A DNA stretch of 64,000 nt from Aphelidium insulamus (lineage: Eukaryota; Aphelidiomycota; Aphelidea; Aphelidiaceae). Under the pieces are notes generated by a model that was not told the DNA's origin, did not search any database, and saw only the letters and a list, made by a program, of their open reading frames with translations. The first letter of the stretch is position 1. The number at the start of each line of letters is the position of its first letter. Below, one piece after another: positions 33,355 through 45,872 of the stretch. Position numbers and translations under genes: made by a program. The DNA lies in assembly GCA_036784855.1 (NCBI GenBank), contig JAZDSV010000025.1, positions 124,001-188,000 of the forward strand, given 5' to 3'.

Positions 33355-33652
33355 AACAGATAGCATAAATAGAATTCATAGAAGTCTATATGTCAATAGG
33401 GTGGTCAATATTGTAAGTGGAGGTGTCACCGCACAATAGATTAGGTTGGGCACTTTAGGGATATTGCTATTGGCAAGCCTTCATTTCATCAGCTGCAGGA
33501 GCAATTGATATCTATCTACATACTGGAAGAAACTCAAACAGTGCCAAAGTATGCAAGGGCTCCGGCACAATGAATACAGAGGCAAATCCAATTGCCCGGA
33601 AGAGACAATTGAAACACTTGCGCAGACTGTTTCCACAGTAATAATCAGAATC

Positions 33653-36600
33653 ATGTCGTCACCGGAGGCCAGTGGTGCCGTTGTAGCCGCGCCCATGGCC
33701 TATATGGACCTGTTCCCGACGCTGTCTGACCGCGCACAGCAGTCCACTCTACCACCATCATCGTCTGGCAAGGGTAGCGTGTGGGGCAGGCAGCCGTTGG
33801 CGGTGTCACAGCCGGCCCAGCAACCTCGTCGGCCCATTCAGCCGCCGCCAAACAGTCACCACAACTCTGCCAGCAAGGGCGCCAACAGCTATATTGCCAA
33901 CAAGAAGGGTGCTCTCAGTGATGGTCCACCAGGTTTTCCACCCTCGGTCGTTGTTGTGGAACAATTACCACCAGATGCACGGCCCAACACCATCCAGCTG
34001 GCCACCGCCACTCTGGCGCCAAACTATCGCCAGCTGCTGTCGGCGGCGGTGGAGCGTGTTCGCGCCGACTTGAACATGCGCGTAGACAGCTCCTCCTCCA
34101 ACCAGGGCGTCTTTTTCGTCCTGGCGCCGCTCTCTGCCACAGGCACTCTACTGCCCGAACAGGTGAACTGTGCCCGCCGACTAATCACATCGCAACTCTC
34201 TCCAAAGGCATGTAACGTATACATATATTGGATTACATCAACGTGTAGTTGGAGGAGACGGTGGATATACCGGGAGCCACGGTTAGCCACGTTGTTGGCA
34301 CGAGGGGCAAGGTGCTCGGAGAATTGCGCAGTCGGCACTGTGTCGACATTCGTGTGCCGCAGCGTTCAAGTGGCGCCGACTCTGAAGTGCCGGACAGTGT
34401 CACAGTCAAACTTATTGGCGACAAAGAAGGCATTGATCGAGCACGCACTGATATCCTGGCAATTGTCAGGGAACAGGTTGGTTACTTGATCTAACTTGCT
34501 TTCTCATTCTAACTCAAATGCCAGGTGAATCGCACGTCGGCATCCATGGATATCGAGCGAGAATATTTTGTGTTCCTGTTTGGGCCAAACTATGCTAAAG
34601 GCGCCCAGCAGCTGGGAGAACGCTTCAATGTCCATGTTCGATTACCGGATCGGCAGTCGGCGGCTGCGCGGAGAACGTCGCAATACGGGGATACCGACTC
34701 TGACAGTCAACCATTATCCAACAGTGCCGTCACAATACAAGGCGATAAGGCGTGCGTTGATGCGGCGCTTAAACACTTGCACTCCGAATACCTCCAGCTG
34801 GCAAGTCAAGTACACGTAAACAATATTATATTGCAGCTCACAGTTGGCAGCAATCTTCAATAACCACACTGCGGATTAATTTGAAAAAGAAGCAGCATCG
34901 CTTTGTGGCGGGACAAAAGGGGCAGGACCTCCAGGAAATCTTCAACGAGACTGGATGTGCTGTGGAATTGCCGCCTGCCGCCGTTGATGACGACACAGTG
35001 ACTATCCGCGGTCCGCTGAAGCGACTGGTTCACGGACTGCAAACGACGCTGGACAAGGCGGCGTCGGTGGCGATCGAACAGTTGTTCGTCTTGCCGGTGC
35101 GTGCGGATAACTCGCTGGATGCGATGCAAGATGCCGGAGCGTGGAAGTATTTGATTGTGCGGGAGCGGCCACGTACACTGCGACAGATGGAGTCTCCATC
35201 GTCGGTTCAAATGTATTTCACATCGCGGTCACCATGTGGCGGTGTATTGGAAGTGCAGGGACAGCCTGCCGCGGTACAGCAAGTTCTCCCCGCCATCAAG
35301 TCGGCAGTGGACTCTGTGGTAGGTTGCTATTATCTCTGTTTGCATCTGTGTATAATACCCATGTTAGCGAACGCGAGCATTTGTATCGCTAGAGTTGCCG
35401 GCAGACGTGCAGCGGCACTTTTACCTAAGACATAGTGTCACTGTCAATGCCGAAACATGTCCTTTGCTCTCAGGCGCAATAAGCGGACAGCAGCAACGGC
35501 TCTGCGATGGTTTGCTGGCAAAGTACGGAATTGATGTCATCACAACTCAAGCCGCGTCTACACAACAAGAATCGTCTGCGTCTCAGCCAGATGATACAGT
35601 GTGGCTGTGTGGTCCGCCCGGTGGCGCCTATGAACACTGCGAGGTGAATGTGGATTTTCTGCAGCGAGTAGCCGGCGAGCTGCGAGTGTGGTCCACATCC
35701 GTCGCCGACTGGACGGAAGTAAAGATCGAGGCCAAACCGGAGCTGCACGCCCGCATCATTGGCGCGCAGGGTCGAGGTCTGGCCACAATTAGACAGCAGG
35801 TGGCTGAAGAGCTGCTGGGCGACACCGCGGATCCCAACCAGAACAGCGAACTGTCATTCAGCGTACAATTTCCCAAGGAGGCTAAAAGCGGCAATGATAT
35901 TGTGGTGCGGGGCGACAAGCGCCAAGTCGAAGTGGCTGTGCGCCGCCTCAGTGCCGTAATTGACGAGCTGCGTTCGCACGACGAAGCGCACTCACACACT
36001 GACACAGTGTTGGTGGACAAGACATCTGTTGCGCATATCATCGGCAAGAAGGGTCAGGCGCTGGAGCAGCTGTGTGGCGATGCTTGCGGTGACACGAAAA
36101 TAACATTTACCGAAGTCGATTCTCCGGCCGGCAAAGTGCAAATTACTCTGCGCGGCACAGCAGACGGGGTCCGCACCGCCAAGAAACTAATTACCCGCCG
36201 CGCACAGCTCATTGTAGGTTGAAGGGTCTTATGCGCTACTGAATCAACTTATATTAGGCAAATGAGGTGACTATGCGTGTGCCAGTGGACAAGAGATGGC
36301 ATGGTTCCATCATTGGCAAGAATGGCCAGTATGTCAAACGGCTGACGGACAAGTATAATGTTCGAATACGGTTTGGAGGCAGTGGCGGCAGTGATAAGAA
36401 CGATGCCGAGACTTCTGATGAGGTTGATGAGTTGGATGATGAAGTGGTGGATAACACGGGCATCATCACAATCAAGGGCCAGCGTGAAAGCGTGGAACGG
36501 GCCCGAGCTGAAATCGACGACCTTGTAGCGTGGAAGATGTCGCTGCTGTTTGCCTCGGCGTGTCTGGTGCCAGTAAAAGCCGTCAGCCAACTGCTGGGCC

Positions 36601-37515
36601 GCAACGGCCAGCGACTGGCTCAGCTGAAACTCCAGGCCGAGAGTTGCAATCAGAAAAAGGGAAACTGCAATAATGACTTGGATTTGGCACCCGAGCTGGA
36701 TGTGCGACTAGTTGGTGTTGACGATCAGGATGACAAGGGCGGCAGCGGCAGTAAACGAACGCAATTCGATCAGCGGTATGCGTTGCCAAACAAGCAGTAT
36801 GACGGCCAACATCTCCGCGCCGACTCTGACAACAAGCTTCTCCTGGTTGGAGGGCGCGAGCCGGAAGTGCGGGCATTCATTGCTCTGGTGGCGGAACAAG
36901 TTTCCACGCCGAATATTGTGACCAAGGAGTTGGCACTATCGGCAGAGTCGGTACAGTACTTGACATCGCAAAATCGGCGTCGATATGTGGAATTGCTGCA
37001 ACAAGTTACTGCTGGAACTCCTGTTGACCATCAACAAGACCAAGAGGACGACAGAGTGCGGGCCATGGAGAGCTTGGTGCGCATCAGCTTCCCGCACGGC
37101 AAAAAGATCAAGCAGGCAAAACAGCGCGGACAGCCACTGCCACAGATAGTTGTGCGTGGGACACCAGAGCTGGTCACCGCAACTGTCCAGCTGCTGGACC
37201 AGTACTTTAGTGGCACATTGGCAAGTTTCATATTGAAGTTAAATACACTTTTTCTAACATGGTAACTCCCTGCAGCCGCAGATCGTGACAAGACAGTGCA
37301 CTGTGCCAGCCAAGCGCGTAGGCGCAATAATCGGCAGTGGTGGCAGTAGACTGACGCAGCTATCAACACAGCATGACTGTGACATTGACGTGGGCGAGCG
37401 CAATGACTCGACGACTGCCGGCACAGTTGTCATCTCAGTGACGGGGCGCGCAGAACGCGCCGCAGCCTGCACAGCCGACATTCAAAATCTGGCCACACCG
37501 CCACCACGACAATAG
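33653..37515 (+). CDS. HDLBP: Vigilin/Scp160-like multi-KH RNA-binding protein
   Basis: Exons 33653-34216, 34249-34476, 34525-34809, 34851-35318, 35395-36213, 36258-37220, 37276-37515; 1188 aa. A Pro/Ser-rich N-terminus with a PPGFPPS motif precedes at least seven KH-like units with GxxG loops, among them HVVGTRGKVLGEL, FVAGQKGQDLQEI, RIIGAQGRGLATI, HIIGKKGQALEQL, SIIGKNGQYVKRL, QLLGRNGQRLAQL and AIIGSGGSRLTQL. One unit (FGPNYAKGAQQL) has a degenerate loop. Vigilins bind mRNA and ER-bound ribosomes. The last intron (37221-37275) is GC-AG (GCAAGT); no GT donor keeps the frame. The first intron end is ambiguous: GT at 34217 or GC at 34208, both in frame. An upstream in-frame start at 33551 seems less likely. 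Confidence 0.9.
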
Positions 37516-37727
37516 GCATGGATATCTGATAAGTAGTATGTATGATAAATAATAAACTTCTGGGCAATGTAAATAAGTTATATCATGGCAGCCTGCGCGT
37601 AACATTCGTGTAAGCAACGCTGACAAGTGTGTTTACAATTGTGAGTGTCGAGAACAGTGAGTAATGGTGCTGACTAGTTCAACGCACAACGCACACGCGG
37701 CGGCACGTCATCGGTGCCAAGCACACA

Positions 37728-37734
37728 TATATAA
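37728..37734 (+). promoter_or_regulatory. Likely TATA box of the HSP20 gene
   Basis: TATATAA sits 54 bp before the ATG. No clear heat-shock element array was found in the 270 bp upstream, so heat induction is not shown by the sequence. Confidence 0.35.
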
Positions 37735-37787
37735 TCACGCTTCCCGCCGGCAAGCCATGTCTCCACAGATATATAGTACGAGACAGG

Positions 37788-38345
37788 ATGGCATTCGAGG
37801 TGGGCAACGTGGACTTTGAGGACTTTGACCAGCTGGTGGACGCGATGCTGCCCGACCTGAACCGTGTCCTGCGTGGCGCCATGCTTCCCTCCTACAGCGG
37901 CGCCGCCGGGATGACGTTGCCGGCAGCACAGCCATTCATGACTACGGCCGCCACCCCGGCACTCAGTCTGGCAGACATCCTGCCAATGACGCGCGTCTCT
38001 GGCGGCAAGTGGGACTTTTACCCCGAGATGGACGTGGCAGAGCTGCGGGACGGCAGTGTGTCCATCTACGTGGCACTGCCGGGCATGAGCGCCGACCAGA
38101 TCCACATCGAGACCGACACCCATAACCGACTGGTGATCCGCGGCCGAACGGTGCCGCCGGACATGGAGTACGTGGAGTTGCATGAGCGGCCGCACGGGAC
38201 CTTCCAGCGCCGCGTCACCATCCCGCACGACTATGACAGCATCGAGGCCAAGTACTGCGATGACGGAGTGCTGCATGTGGTGGTGAAGGCATCGTCGAAG
38301 CAGAATACGGGCGGCAGCGTCTCTCACTCTGTGGCCGTGCAGTGA
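37788..38345 (+). CDS. Small heat shock protein (HSP20/alpha-crystallin)
   Basis: Single exon, 185 aa. The variable N-terminus (about 80 residues, MAFEVGNVDFEDFDQLVDAM) is followed by the alpha-crystallin domain: FYPEMDVAELRDG, VSIYVALPGMSADQIHIE, RLVIRGRTVPP, HERPHGTFQRRVTIPHDYD, and the terminal DDGVLHVVVKAS. The P-G-doublet (LPGMS) and GxLxVxV-like motif are intact. Expected to form oligomers that hold unfolded proteins. Absence of introns is usual for heat-inducible genes. No organelle signal is evident, so cytosolic. Confidence 0.92.
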   Translation: MAFEVGNVDFEDFDQLVDAMLPDLNRVLRGAMLPSYSGAAGMTLPAAQPFMTTAATPALSLADILPMTRVSGGKWDFYPEMDVAELRDGSVSIYVALPGMSADQIHIETDTHNRLVIRGRTVPPDMEYVELHERPHGTFQRRVTIPHDYDSIEAKYCDDGVLHVVVKASSKQNTGGSVSHSVAVQ

Positions 38346-38587
38346 GTTGGGAATGGAGTGGAGACTATTGATGGCAATACTGTAGCGGCAGCAATACACG
38401 TACATCTCTTTGTACAAGCGTGTAAATGGTGTGTATGATGGATGTATGTATACACACGCACGTAACAGGGTGAAAGGAGGCGTCGGAATCAGGCGTGACG
38501 TCGGGGCGCCTGACAAATCACGCCAGCATTTGTGCACGCGCCGCCCTTACATTACATCAGCTTGCGCATACATATTATTCGCGCACA

Positions 38588-40410
38588 ATGAGCCCCGCCG
38601 CCTCCACAGCGACTCCGCCTGCATACCCAGATGACAAGCTGTGGCCGTACGTGGCCGGGTTCTCTAATCAGCCAGCCATGGTGGAGGGTCCCGCCGCGTG
38701 CCGTGTCACCGGTTCCATTCCCGCGTGGGTTCGTGGACGCCTGTACCGCGTCGGTCCCGGGTGCGCCCATACTTTTATATAATTATATATATGTGTGTGT
38801 ACTGATGTATTCTCTCTAATGGTACAGCATCTATGACGTGCCGTACGGCGACAAGCAGAAACCGTCGTACTTTCACATCAACCACTGGTTCGACGGGTTG
38901 ACCGTGGTGCACTGCTTCGAAGTTGGAGACGGCGGCAAGGTCACCTACCGCAGCAAGTACACGGCGGAGGAAGTGTCCAAGGCGTACGAGGGTGGTGTGC
39001 AGCCATTCGTGCAGTTTTCAGCGGATCCGTGCCGCTCCCTGCTCGGCAAGTCCATGTCGTTCTTTTACTCCATGACGGCGGAACCCGTGCTCAAACGCTT
39101 TGTGCCCGGCCTGTTAACGCCTGCTGTTCCAATGAACATTGGTGTCACGTAAGCCGTGATCTCTTTTATAGCATTCTTAATGTATAAATGTATATAGGGT
39201 GACGCCGCAGTTCCTCTTGCAAACCAACTTTCACTCTGGCAAGGAGCGCACGCTGGTCATCAAGACCGATGGAACCACGGTGCAGCCACTGGACCGCGAA
39301 ACATTGATGCCGCAACGTCAGGTTAGCTACGCCCACATCAACAAGCAGCTGCAGGGAATGATGGGCGCGGCGCACGAAGAATATGACACCGAGACTGACC
39401 AGTACTACAACATTGCCATATCTATGGGTGCCGAGGCTGTCTTGAAACTGTTTGAAATATCGCCTCAAGCACCTCGTGGTCAACTACTGAAAGCTATTAA
39501 CTTGGACGCGCCCACGTATCTTCACTCCATGTTCAGCACCAAAAAGTACATCATTGTACCTGAATATCCGGTGGAAATCGGCTGGAAGGGATTGAAAATC
39601 GTTTGGGAAAAGGGATTGCTGGAAGCCATGTCGTTCAACGCCAACAAGCCGACTCTATTTCACGTAGTCAGTCGCCAGGCGCCATACAACACCGTGGCCA
39701 CATTCACTGCCCCGCCCATGTTTGTCTTCCACTCGTACGTGGGCACTGTACTATCACCTTATTGCGTTTGTATAACACATTTTGTCAGAGTGAATGCATT
39801 CGATGATGGGGACGACGTGGTGCTGGACATGTGCGCGTATACTACCAGCGATATTATCAAGCAGTTGCAGCTAAAGACCCTGCGCCACAACGGCCCCGAC
39901 ATTACAAGCGACTTTGAATTTGGCCACTTTGAGCGGTACCGTTTGCCCCGTGTGTCCTCGGCACAGAGCGATGCATCCGACAAAGCATCCCGTCCGGCCG
40001 CAGTGCAAGAATTCGTTATTCCCGACATGCCTTTCGAGTTGGCGCGCATTAACGACCGTTTCAAGTATGATTCGAAGTATCGATACTTGTACGCCGTTGG
40101 AGCCGTCAATCGCGACAAGCGACAGCATCACTTTTTCGACTCCATTATCAAAGTGGACCTGCAGACCAAGCAGTACGTGCAGTGGAGTCTGGTCGGGCAC
40201 ACGCCCAGCGAACCGATTTTCATTGAGCGTGCTGGAGCGTCTGATGAAGATGATGGCGTGCTGCTGTCCGTTGTACTTGATGGCGCCAACAAAAAGAGTT
40301 TCCTTCTGTGCTTGGATGCCAAGACAATGAAGGAGCTGGGTCGTGCCGAGGGGCCAAGTGTTGTGGCTTTTGGTTTCCACGGCGCATTTGACCCTGCTAC
40401 GACAAAGTGA
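38588..40410 (+). CDS. Carotenoid cleavage oxygenase (BCO/RPE65 family), copy A
   Basis: Exons 38588-38760, 38828-39148, 39198-39734, 39789-40410; 550 aa, normal family length. The four iron-ligand His regions can be placed: AAHEEYDTETDQYYN, YLHSMFSTKKYIIVPE, MFVFHSVNAFDDGDDVV and FGFHGAFDP. Other hallmarks are RGRLYRVGPG, HWFDGLTVVHCF and EPIFIERAGASDEDDGVLLS. It should oxidatively cleave a carotenoid or apocarotenoid double bond; in light-sensing zoosporic fungi such enzymes can supply retinal, but no opsin is in the window. Intron 3 (39735-39788) is 54 bp, in frame and stop-free. The next gene is a tandem duplicate with the same exon layout. Confidence 0.93.
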
Positions 40411-40454
40411 TCGCACTGTGCTCAATATATGTTGCCATGTAATGACACGTGTAG

Positions 40455-40490
40455 GTTTTACTGTTTTGCCCCCCCCCCCCCCCCGTAGCA
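40455..40490. repeat. Poly-C tract between carotenoid oxygenase genes
   Basis: A run of about 16 C near 40470-40486 in the 274-bp spacer; a likely site of sequencing or assembly slippage. Confidence 0.5.
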
Positions 40491-40684
40491 TTCCCCGCCA
40501 TATTAACTCTTCGACACTCTTACGTCTACAATATTTAACAGCGCGTACTGTCACAAGTGGACAATGGAAATAATTTCTTGTGGCTTAGCAGTGGCGCGGC
40601 TTAGTAAAGACGCGCGCTGACAAATCGTGGCGATATTTCTCGCGCAGACTTTCTCGCACAATTTCTCTCTGCATTCACGCAAGA

Positions 40685-42528
40685 ATGGGTTTCGCACAGA
40701 TCGCTGCACCACACACCTACCCCGATGACAAGCTATGGCCATATGTTGCCGGATTTTCCAATCCTCCCACGATTAACGAAGGCCCAGCAGCGTGTACTGT
40801 AAGTGGCTCCATTCCACCTTGGGTTCGTGGACGTTTGTACCGCGTTGGTCCTGGGTGCGTGCATGATCAAACTTTGTCATATACTTATCATATTGACTTG
40901 TAGCCGTATCATGTATGTAATATCTACAGAAACTATGCCAGCTAAACTCCCGCAGCGTATTTGACGTGCCATTCGGCGACAAGTCTAAGCCGTCTTACTA
41001 CTCAATGGGACACTGGTTCGACGGCCTTACAATTTTGCACTGCTTTGAAGTTGAAGACGGCGGCAATGTCATCTACCGTAGCAAATACACCGCTGAGGAA
41101 GTGTCCAAATCGTATGAAGGTGGCGTTCAGCGCGTATTGCAGTTCTCCGCGGATCCGTGCCGCTCACTGTTCGGTAAATCAATGACATTCTTCTACGCAT
41201 TGGCTCTAGAACCGATTTTGAAGCGCTTTGCACCCGGTTTTGTGAAGCCTGCCGCACCGAGGAACGTTGGCGTCACGTAAGCCACATATTTGCTGTATTA
41301 CGATTCCCCTCATAACATGATAGCATCACTCCGCAATTCCTTTTAAAGGCCAATGCTCACAGTGGCGAAGAGCGAGCCTTGGTCCTCAAGACTGACGGCG
41401 TGGCATTGCAACCAATTGACCGCGATACATTGGCCCCGCAACAGCAAATCAATTATGGCGACATTAACAAGGCGTTGGAAGGACATTTAGGGGCGTCCCA
41501 CGAAGAATATGATCCCTCCACGGACCAGTACTACAACTTTGTCATTTCGATGGGATCCTCGGCTAGTCTGGAGCTGTTTGAAATATCGCCCCAGGCGCCG
41601 CATGGTCAGCTGTTGCAAAGTATTGCACTGCAAGGAGCCACCTATCTGCACTCCATGTTCAGCACCAAGAAGTATATAATCGTGCCAGAGTTTCCTGTAG
41701 AAATTGGCTGGAAGGGATTGAAAGCTGTGTGGGAGATGGCCTTGCTGGAGGCCATGTCCTTCAATGCCAACAAACCCACCCTTTTCCATGTGGTCAGCCG
41801 TGAAGCGCCGTACAACACCGTGGCTACATTCACTGCCCCGCCCATGTTTGTCTTTCACTCGTAAGTGTTAATTGTACATTATTACTGAATGAAACTAATT
41901 ACATTGCCGTCAGAGTGAATGCATTTGATGATGGGGACGACGTGGTGCTGGACATGTGCGCCTACACAAGCAGCGATATTATCAAACAGTTGAAGCTAAA
42001 GACATTGCGCCACAGTGGTCCCGAAATCGATAAAGAGTTCGAGTACGGTTATTTCGAGCGGTATCGCTTGCCCAGTGTGTCCTCGGCACATAGCGATATA
42101 TCCGATAAAGCATCTCGTCCCGCCGCAGTGCAAAAATCCGCATTGGCGACATGCCCTTCGAACTCGGCCGCATTAATGATCGGTTCAAGTACGACTCACA
42201 GTACCGTTTCGTATATGGAGTGGGCGCTGTAAACGGTGACAAACGTCAGCATCACTTTTTTGACTCGATTGTGAAAGTGGACCTGCAGACCAAGCAGTTC
42301 GTGCAGTGGAGCCTGGTCGGCCACACTCCCAGCGAGCCGATCTTTATCGAGCGTCCTGGAGCGTCTGATGAAGATGACGGCGTGCTGCTGTCCGTAGTAC
42401 TTGATGGCGCCAACAAAAAGAGTTTCCTTCTGTGCTTGGATGCCAAGACGATGAAAGAGCTGGGCCGTGCCGAGGCACCAGGCGTCATCACGTTTGGCTT
42501 CCACGGCGTATTTGACCCGACAAATTAG
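40685..42528 (+). CDS. Carotenoid cleavage oxygenase, copy B, with one-base frameshift
   Basis: Exons 40685-40854, 40956-41276, 41324-41860, 41914-42528, with splice phases equal to copy A and exons 2 and 3 of identical length. His regions one to three are present (SHEEYDPSTDQYYN, YLHSMFSTKKYIIVPE, MFVFHSVNAFDDGDD). In exon 4, just after SRPAAVQ (about 42132-42142), one base is missing relative to copy A. The frame then stops at 42232, while the remaining homology, including the fourth His in FGFHGVFDP, continues in another frame to 42528. If real, the encoded protein lacks an iron ligand and is dead. The rest is so well conserved that a sequencing deletion in the AAAAA run is equally possible. 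Confidence 0.85.
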
Positions 42529-42617
42529 ATGTCGACCTCTCAATGCCCTCGTTAAATACAATAAAGAATCCAGCTTACCCCATGCACTGAACACATTAGC
42601 TGCATCAATATCCTTAG

Positions 42618-45576
42618 TTATTCTATTCGTTGATCTGACTGACCGATATTGGGAAACACCAGCGGCACAACTTCGTCATAAACGTTGACAAACCGCACCT
42701 CGATGCCATCCTTGATGAATTGCTCTAGATCATCGTAGTCGGCGCGGTTGGCGGCTGGCATGATGACGCACTTTGCTCCGGAGCGCTTGGCGGCGATCAG
42801 CTTCTCCTTCACGCCGCCAATCTTGAGCACTCGCCCAGTAAGTGTCAACTCGCCCGTCATGGCCACCGTGGGATCCACTGGGGTCTCCATGGCCAGTGAG
42901 AGCAGACTAGTGGCCATTGTCACGCCGGCTGATGGTCCGTCTTTGGGTGTAGCGCCCTCGGGCACATGCAAGTGCACCGGATGCCGTTGAAAGAATTTGT
43001 TGCTGGGGTCTCGCTTCGTCATGTAGGCCTTGGCAAATGTATAGGCAATGCTAGTAAGATATAAGCAATAGAAATAACACAATTATCGCGAACCTTGTCG
43101 ACTCCTTCATAACATCTCCCAGCTGACCAGTGGTGCGGAGAGAGGCGCCTCGACTAGACTTGCCATTTTCACTGGCCTTCCTACCGGCCAGTGACTCTAC
43201 AAACAATACGGTTCCACCCATACCGGTCCACGCCAGACCGGTAACCACGCCGCACTGCGGCGGCACAGTTGAGAGACGGTCATTTTCAAATACTGGATTG
43301 CCGACAAACTCTTTCAGATTGTCGGGCCGCACCTCGATTGCGGCTGTTGGGTCACGCACCAGCTTCAGTGCAGACTTGCGATAGATTTTTTCAATCTGTT
43401 TCTTCAAGTTGCGCACACCGCTCTCGCGGCAGTATAGCTGCATCAGTTCCAGCAAGGCGTCGTCGCGGATCCGCACCTGTTCCTCCTTGATGCCGGTGGA
43501 TAGGCGTGCCTGTGGCTCCAAGTACCGATTGGCAATGGCCACCTTTTCATCGGCAACGTATCCCGATAGCTGGATGATCTCCATGCGGTCCAGCAGCGGA
43601 CCGGGAATCGTGTCCAGAACGTTTGCCGTGCACATGAACAGCACTCGAGACAGGTCGATCGGGACGTCCATGAAGTGATCGGCAAACGAGCTGTTTTGCT
43701 CCGGGTCCAGCACTTCCAGCAGTGCCGACGCCGGGTCGCCGCGAAATCCGCTCCGGCTCAACTTGTCGACTGTGGCACGGAGATTATAGTGATATAGCAA
43801 AATGAAGCAGCTGATAAATACCTTCGTCGATCAGAATGAGCGGATTCTCTGTTTGAACCTTCTTGAGGGCTTGCACAAGTTTCCCGGGCATAGCGCCAAC
43901 ATATGTGCGCCGGTGCCCCTTTATCTCGCTGACATCATTCAGGCCGCCCACGCTGAATCGATAAAATTCGCGGTTCAGAGACCTCGCAATGGACTTGCCA
44001 ATTGATGTCTTGCCGACGCCTAACAAATGAATTAACATAAAGCACAGACGCAGCATCCTATAATACTGTACCTGGCGGCCCCGATAGGCAGATAATCTTG
44101 CCCTGCGTGGAATGTTTTAGCTTTCCCACCGCGATAAACTCCAGAATGCGATCCTTGACGTCTTTCATGCCGTAGTGGTCCTCGTTGAGGATGCGACGCG
44201 CTGCAGCCACGTCAAAGTTCTCCACCGACTGTTTGCCCCAGGGAATTTGCGTCAGCCAGTCCAAGTAGTTCCTCGTCAGACTAAACTCGAACGCCGCGGG
44301 TTCCAGCGTCGAGAACTTGGCCAGCTCCTCGTCAAAGATTGCCTGCACGTTGGGCGGCATTTTCAGTGTAGCGCACCGCTCCTTCAGCTGCTGCACCAAC
44401 TTTTCGCGGCCGTCATTCTCCATGCCGAGTTCGCGCTGAATGCCCTTCATGCGTTCCATGAGAAAGTAGTCGTGCTGCGCCTTTTCCATATTGCGCCGCA
44501 CTTCTTCGTCGATGCGGTGCTGCACTTTGACATTGGCCAGCTCCTTTTTCAGAAGAATGAGCACTTTCTGCATTCGCTCCTCCACCACCAGACTGTCCAT
44601 GACAGCTTGAAGTTCGCGCGACGACGCAAAGGTGACTAGGGATGCGGCGAAATCGGCAAGCAGTGCCGGCTCCTCCATGAGGTTGGCGCCGGACGTGTAG
44701 CTGAACAGGGCAATTTGCTCCTTGATGCCCGGATTGAACTTTATGGTCTCTTTGATACAGGCCAGGATTTCACTGGCCAGCGCCTTCACCATCCGGTTCT
44801 TGACGGAACACGGTTCATCAGGAGCATTGGTGACCAGTGCCTTGGACACCGCCAGGCCAGAAAGAGTGTCGACTGCTTTCTGCGCCGAGGATGCAAACTT
44901 TTTCGGTGCATCTGCTGTGACGACTTCATCATCTGTCGCCGCGACACTGTTCACACTTATCTCTGGCAACAGATCCGTGATGCGTATGCGACGGTGCGCC
45001 ACCAGCGTGGCCTATGGCCAGATAGCGTGTAAGACCAAAGTAGAACAGTGCCGTGAAGCTCTACATACCGCCATCATACCATCCTCGGCCTTCTCCAGGG
45101 ACGTGATTTGGGCAAATGCACCTATGCGATGCACATCATCCAGCGACTGAACCGTGTCTGCCACACTGTCGTCGTCCGTAGTCATGAACGCTCCGACGTA
45201 CGGCTGTGAGGCGAGTTGGTTGTGTAAGCAGCGTATTCCCAGTAGCACACCACACGCACCTGGCCAGCGTCCACCAGCTTTTGTAGCGCGGCACACACGT
45301 TCTCGTCGCGTATGTTGAATACGCGCGCCAGCTTTGGGTATAGAGGCTTCTGCGCAATGGGCAGCACCAGCACCTTGGGGAATATCTCGGGCACGGCCGG
45401 TCTGGCCAGCGATTTCTCCTGCGCGACGCAATGAGCATGATGGTTGGCGCCCCACGCAGACTTACAGCACTGGCACTGTCCACTTTTATGCGCAGCGGAG
45501 GTTTGGGCGGCCGGGTGCGCAGACCGCGACACCCAGCAACCATCACGGCGCCGCAGCGCAACGATCTTGTCAGCAT
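42618..45576 (-). CDS. LONP1: Mitochondrial Lon protease
   Basis: Exons 45576-45466, 45418-45260, 45203-45069, 45011-44072, 44019-43822, 43769-43094, 43050-42618 (883 aa). The Arg-rich N-terminus ([15 protein letters not shown]) is a matrix presequence. The LAN substrate-binding domain starts [13 protein letters not shown]. The AAA+ module has Walker A GPPGVGKTS, split by an intron inside the motif, and Walker B NPLILIDE. The protease domain has Ser in [11 protein letters not shown] and Lys in [14 protein letters not shown]. It degrades oxidised and misfolded matrix proteins; aconitase, also in this window, is a classic substrate. All introns are GT-AG and short (43-57 bp). Confidence 0.95.
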
Positions 45577-45872
45577 GACTTGATCCGATGATGTAAATAC
45601 GACGACCTATGTACGCCATTGGCATACTATTTACGAAATGGGTGCGCAATATTACTTAATATAAATAAAGAATAATAAAGAAGGTTGCATCCCTGCTTAG
45701 TCTACGTGAAAATGTCGTGCATGATCTTTCAAGTATGAAATTTTCACGAGCTATCTAGTACATGTCCATAATAGTTTGCTGATCACTGAGATCCAACACA
45801 GTGCATATTCAGGGTGCATGTATCTTTATTGTATGAAGTTGATGGTCATAAAATGGTTAGATCCATGTAAGT

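Noticed and set aside
34810-34836. A 27-bp intron in the vigilin gene ending at TTGCAG
   Set aside because: Too short and out of frame; the acceptor at 34850 gives 41 bp and keeps the KH frame.
37674-38537. Long minus-strand open frame (287 codons) over HSP20
   Set aside because: It is antisense to the HSP20 domain; His/Arg/Val-rich composition is typical of a shadow frame in GC-biased DNA.
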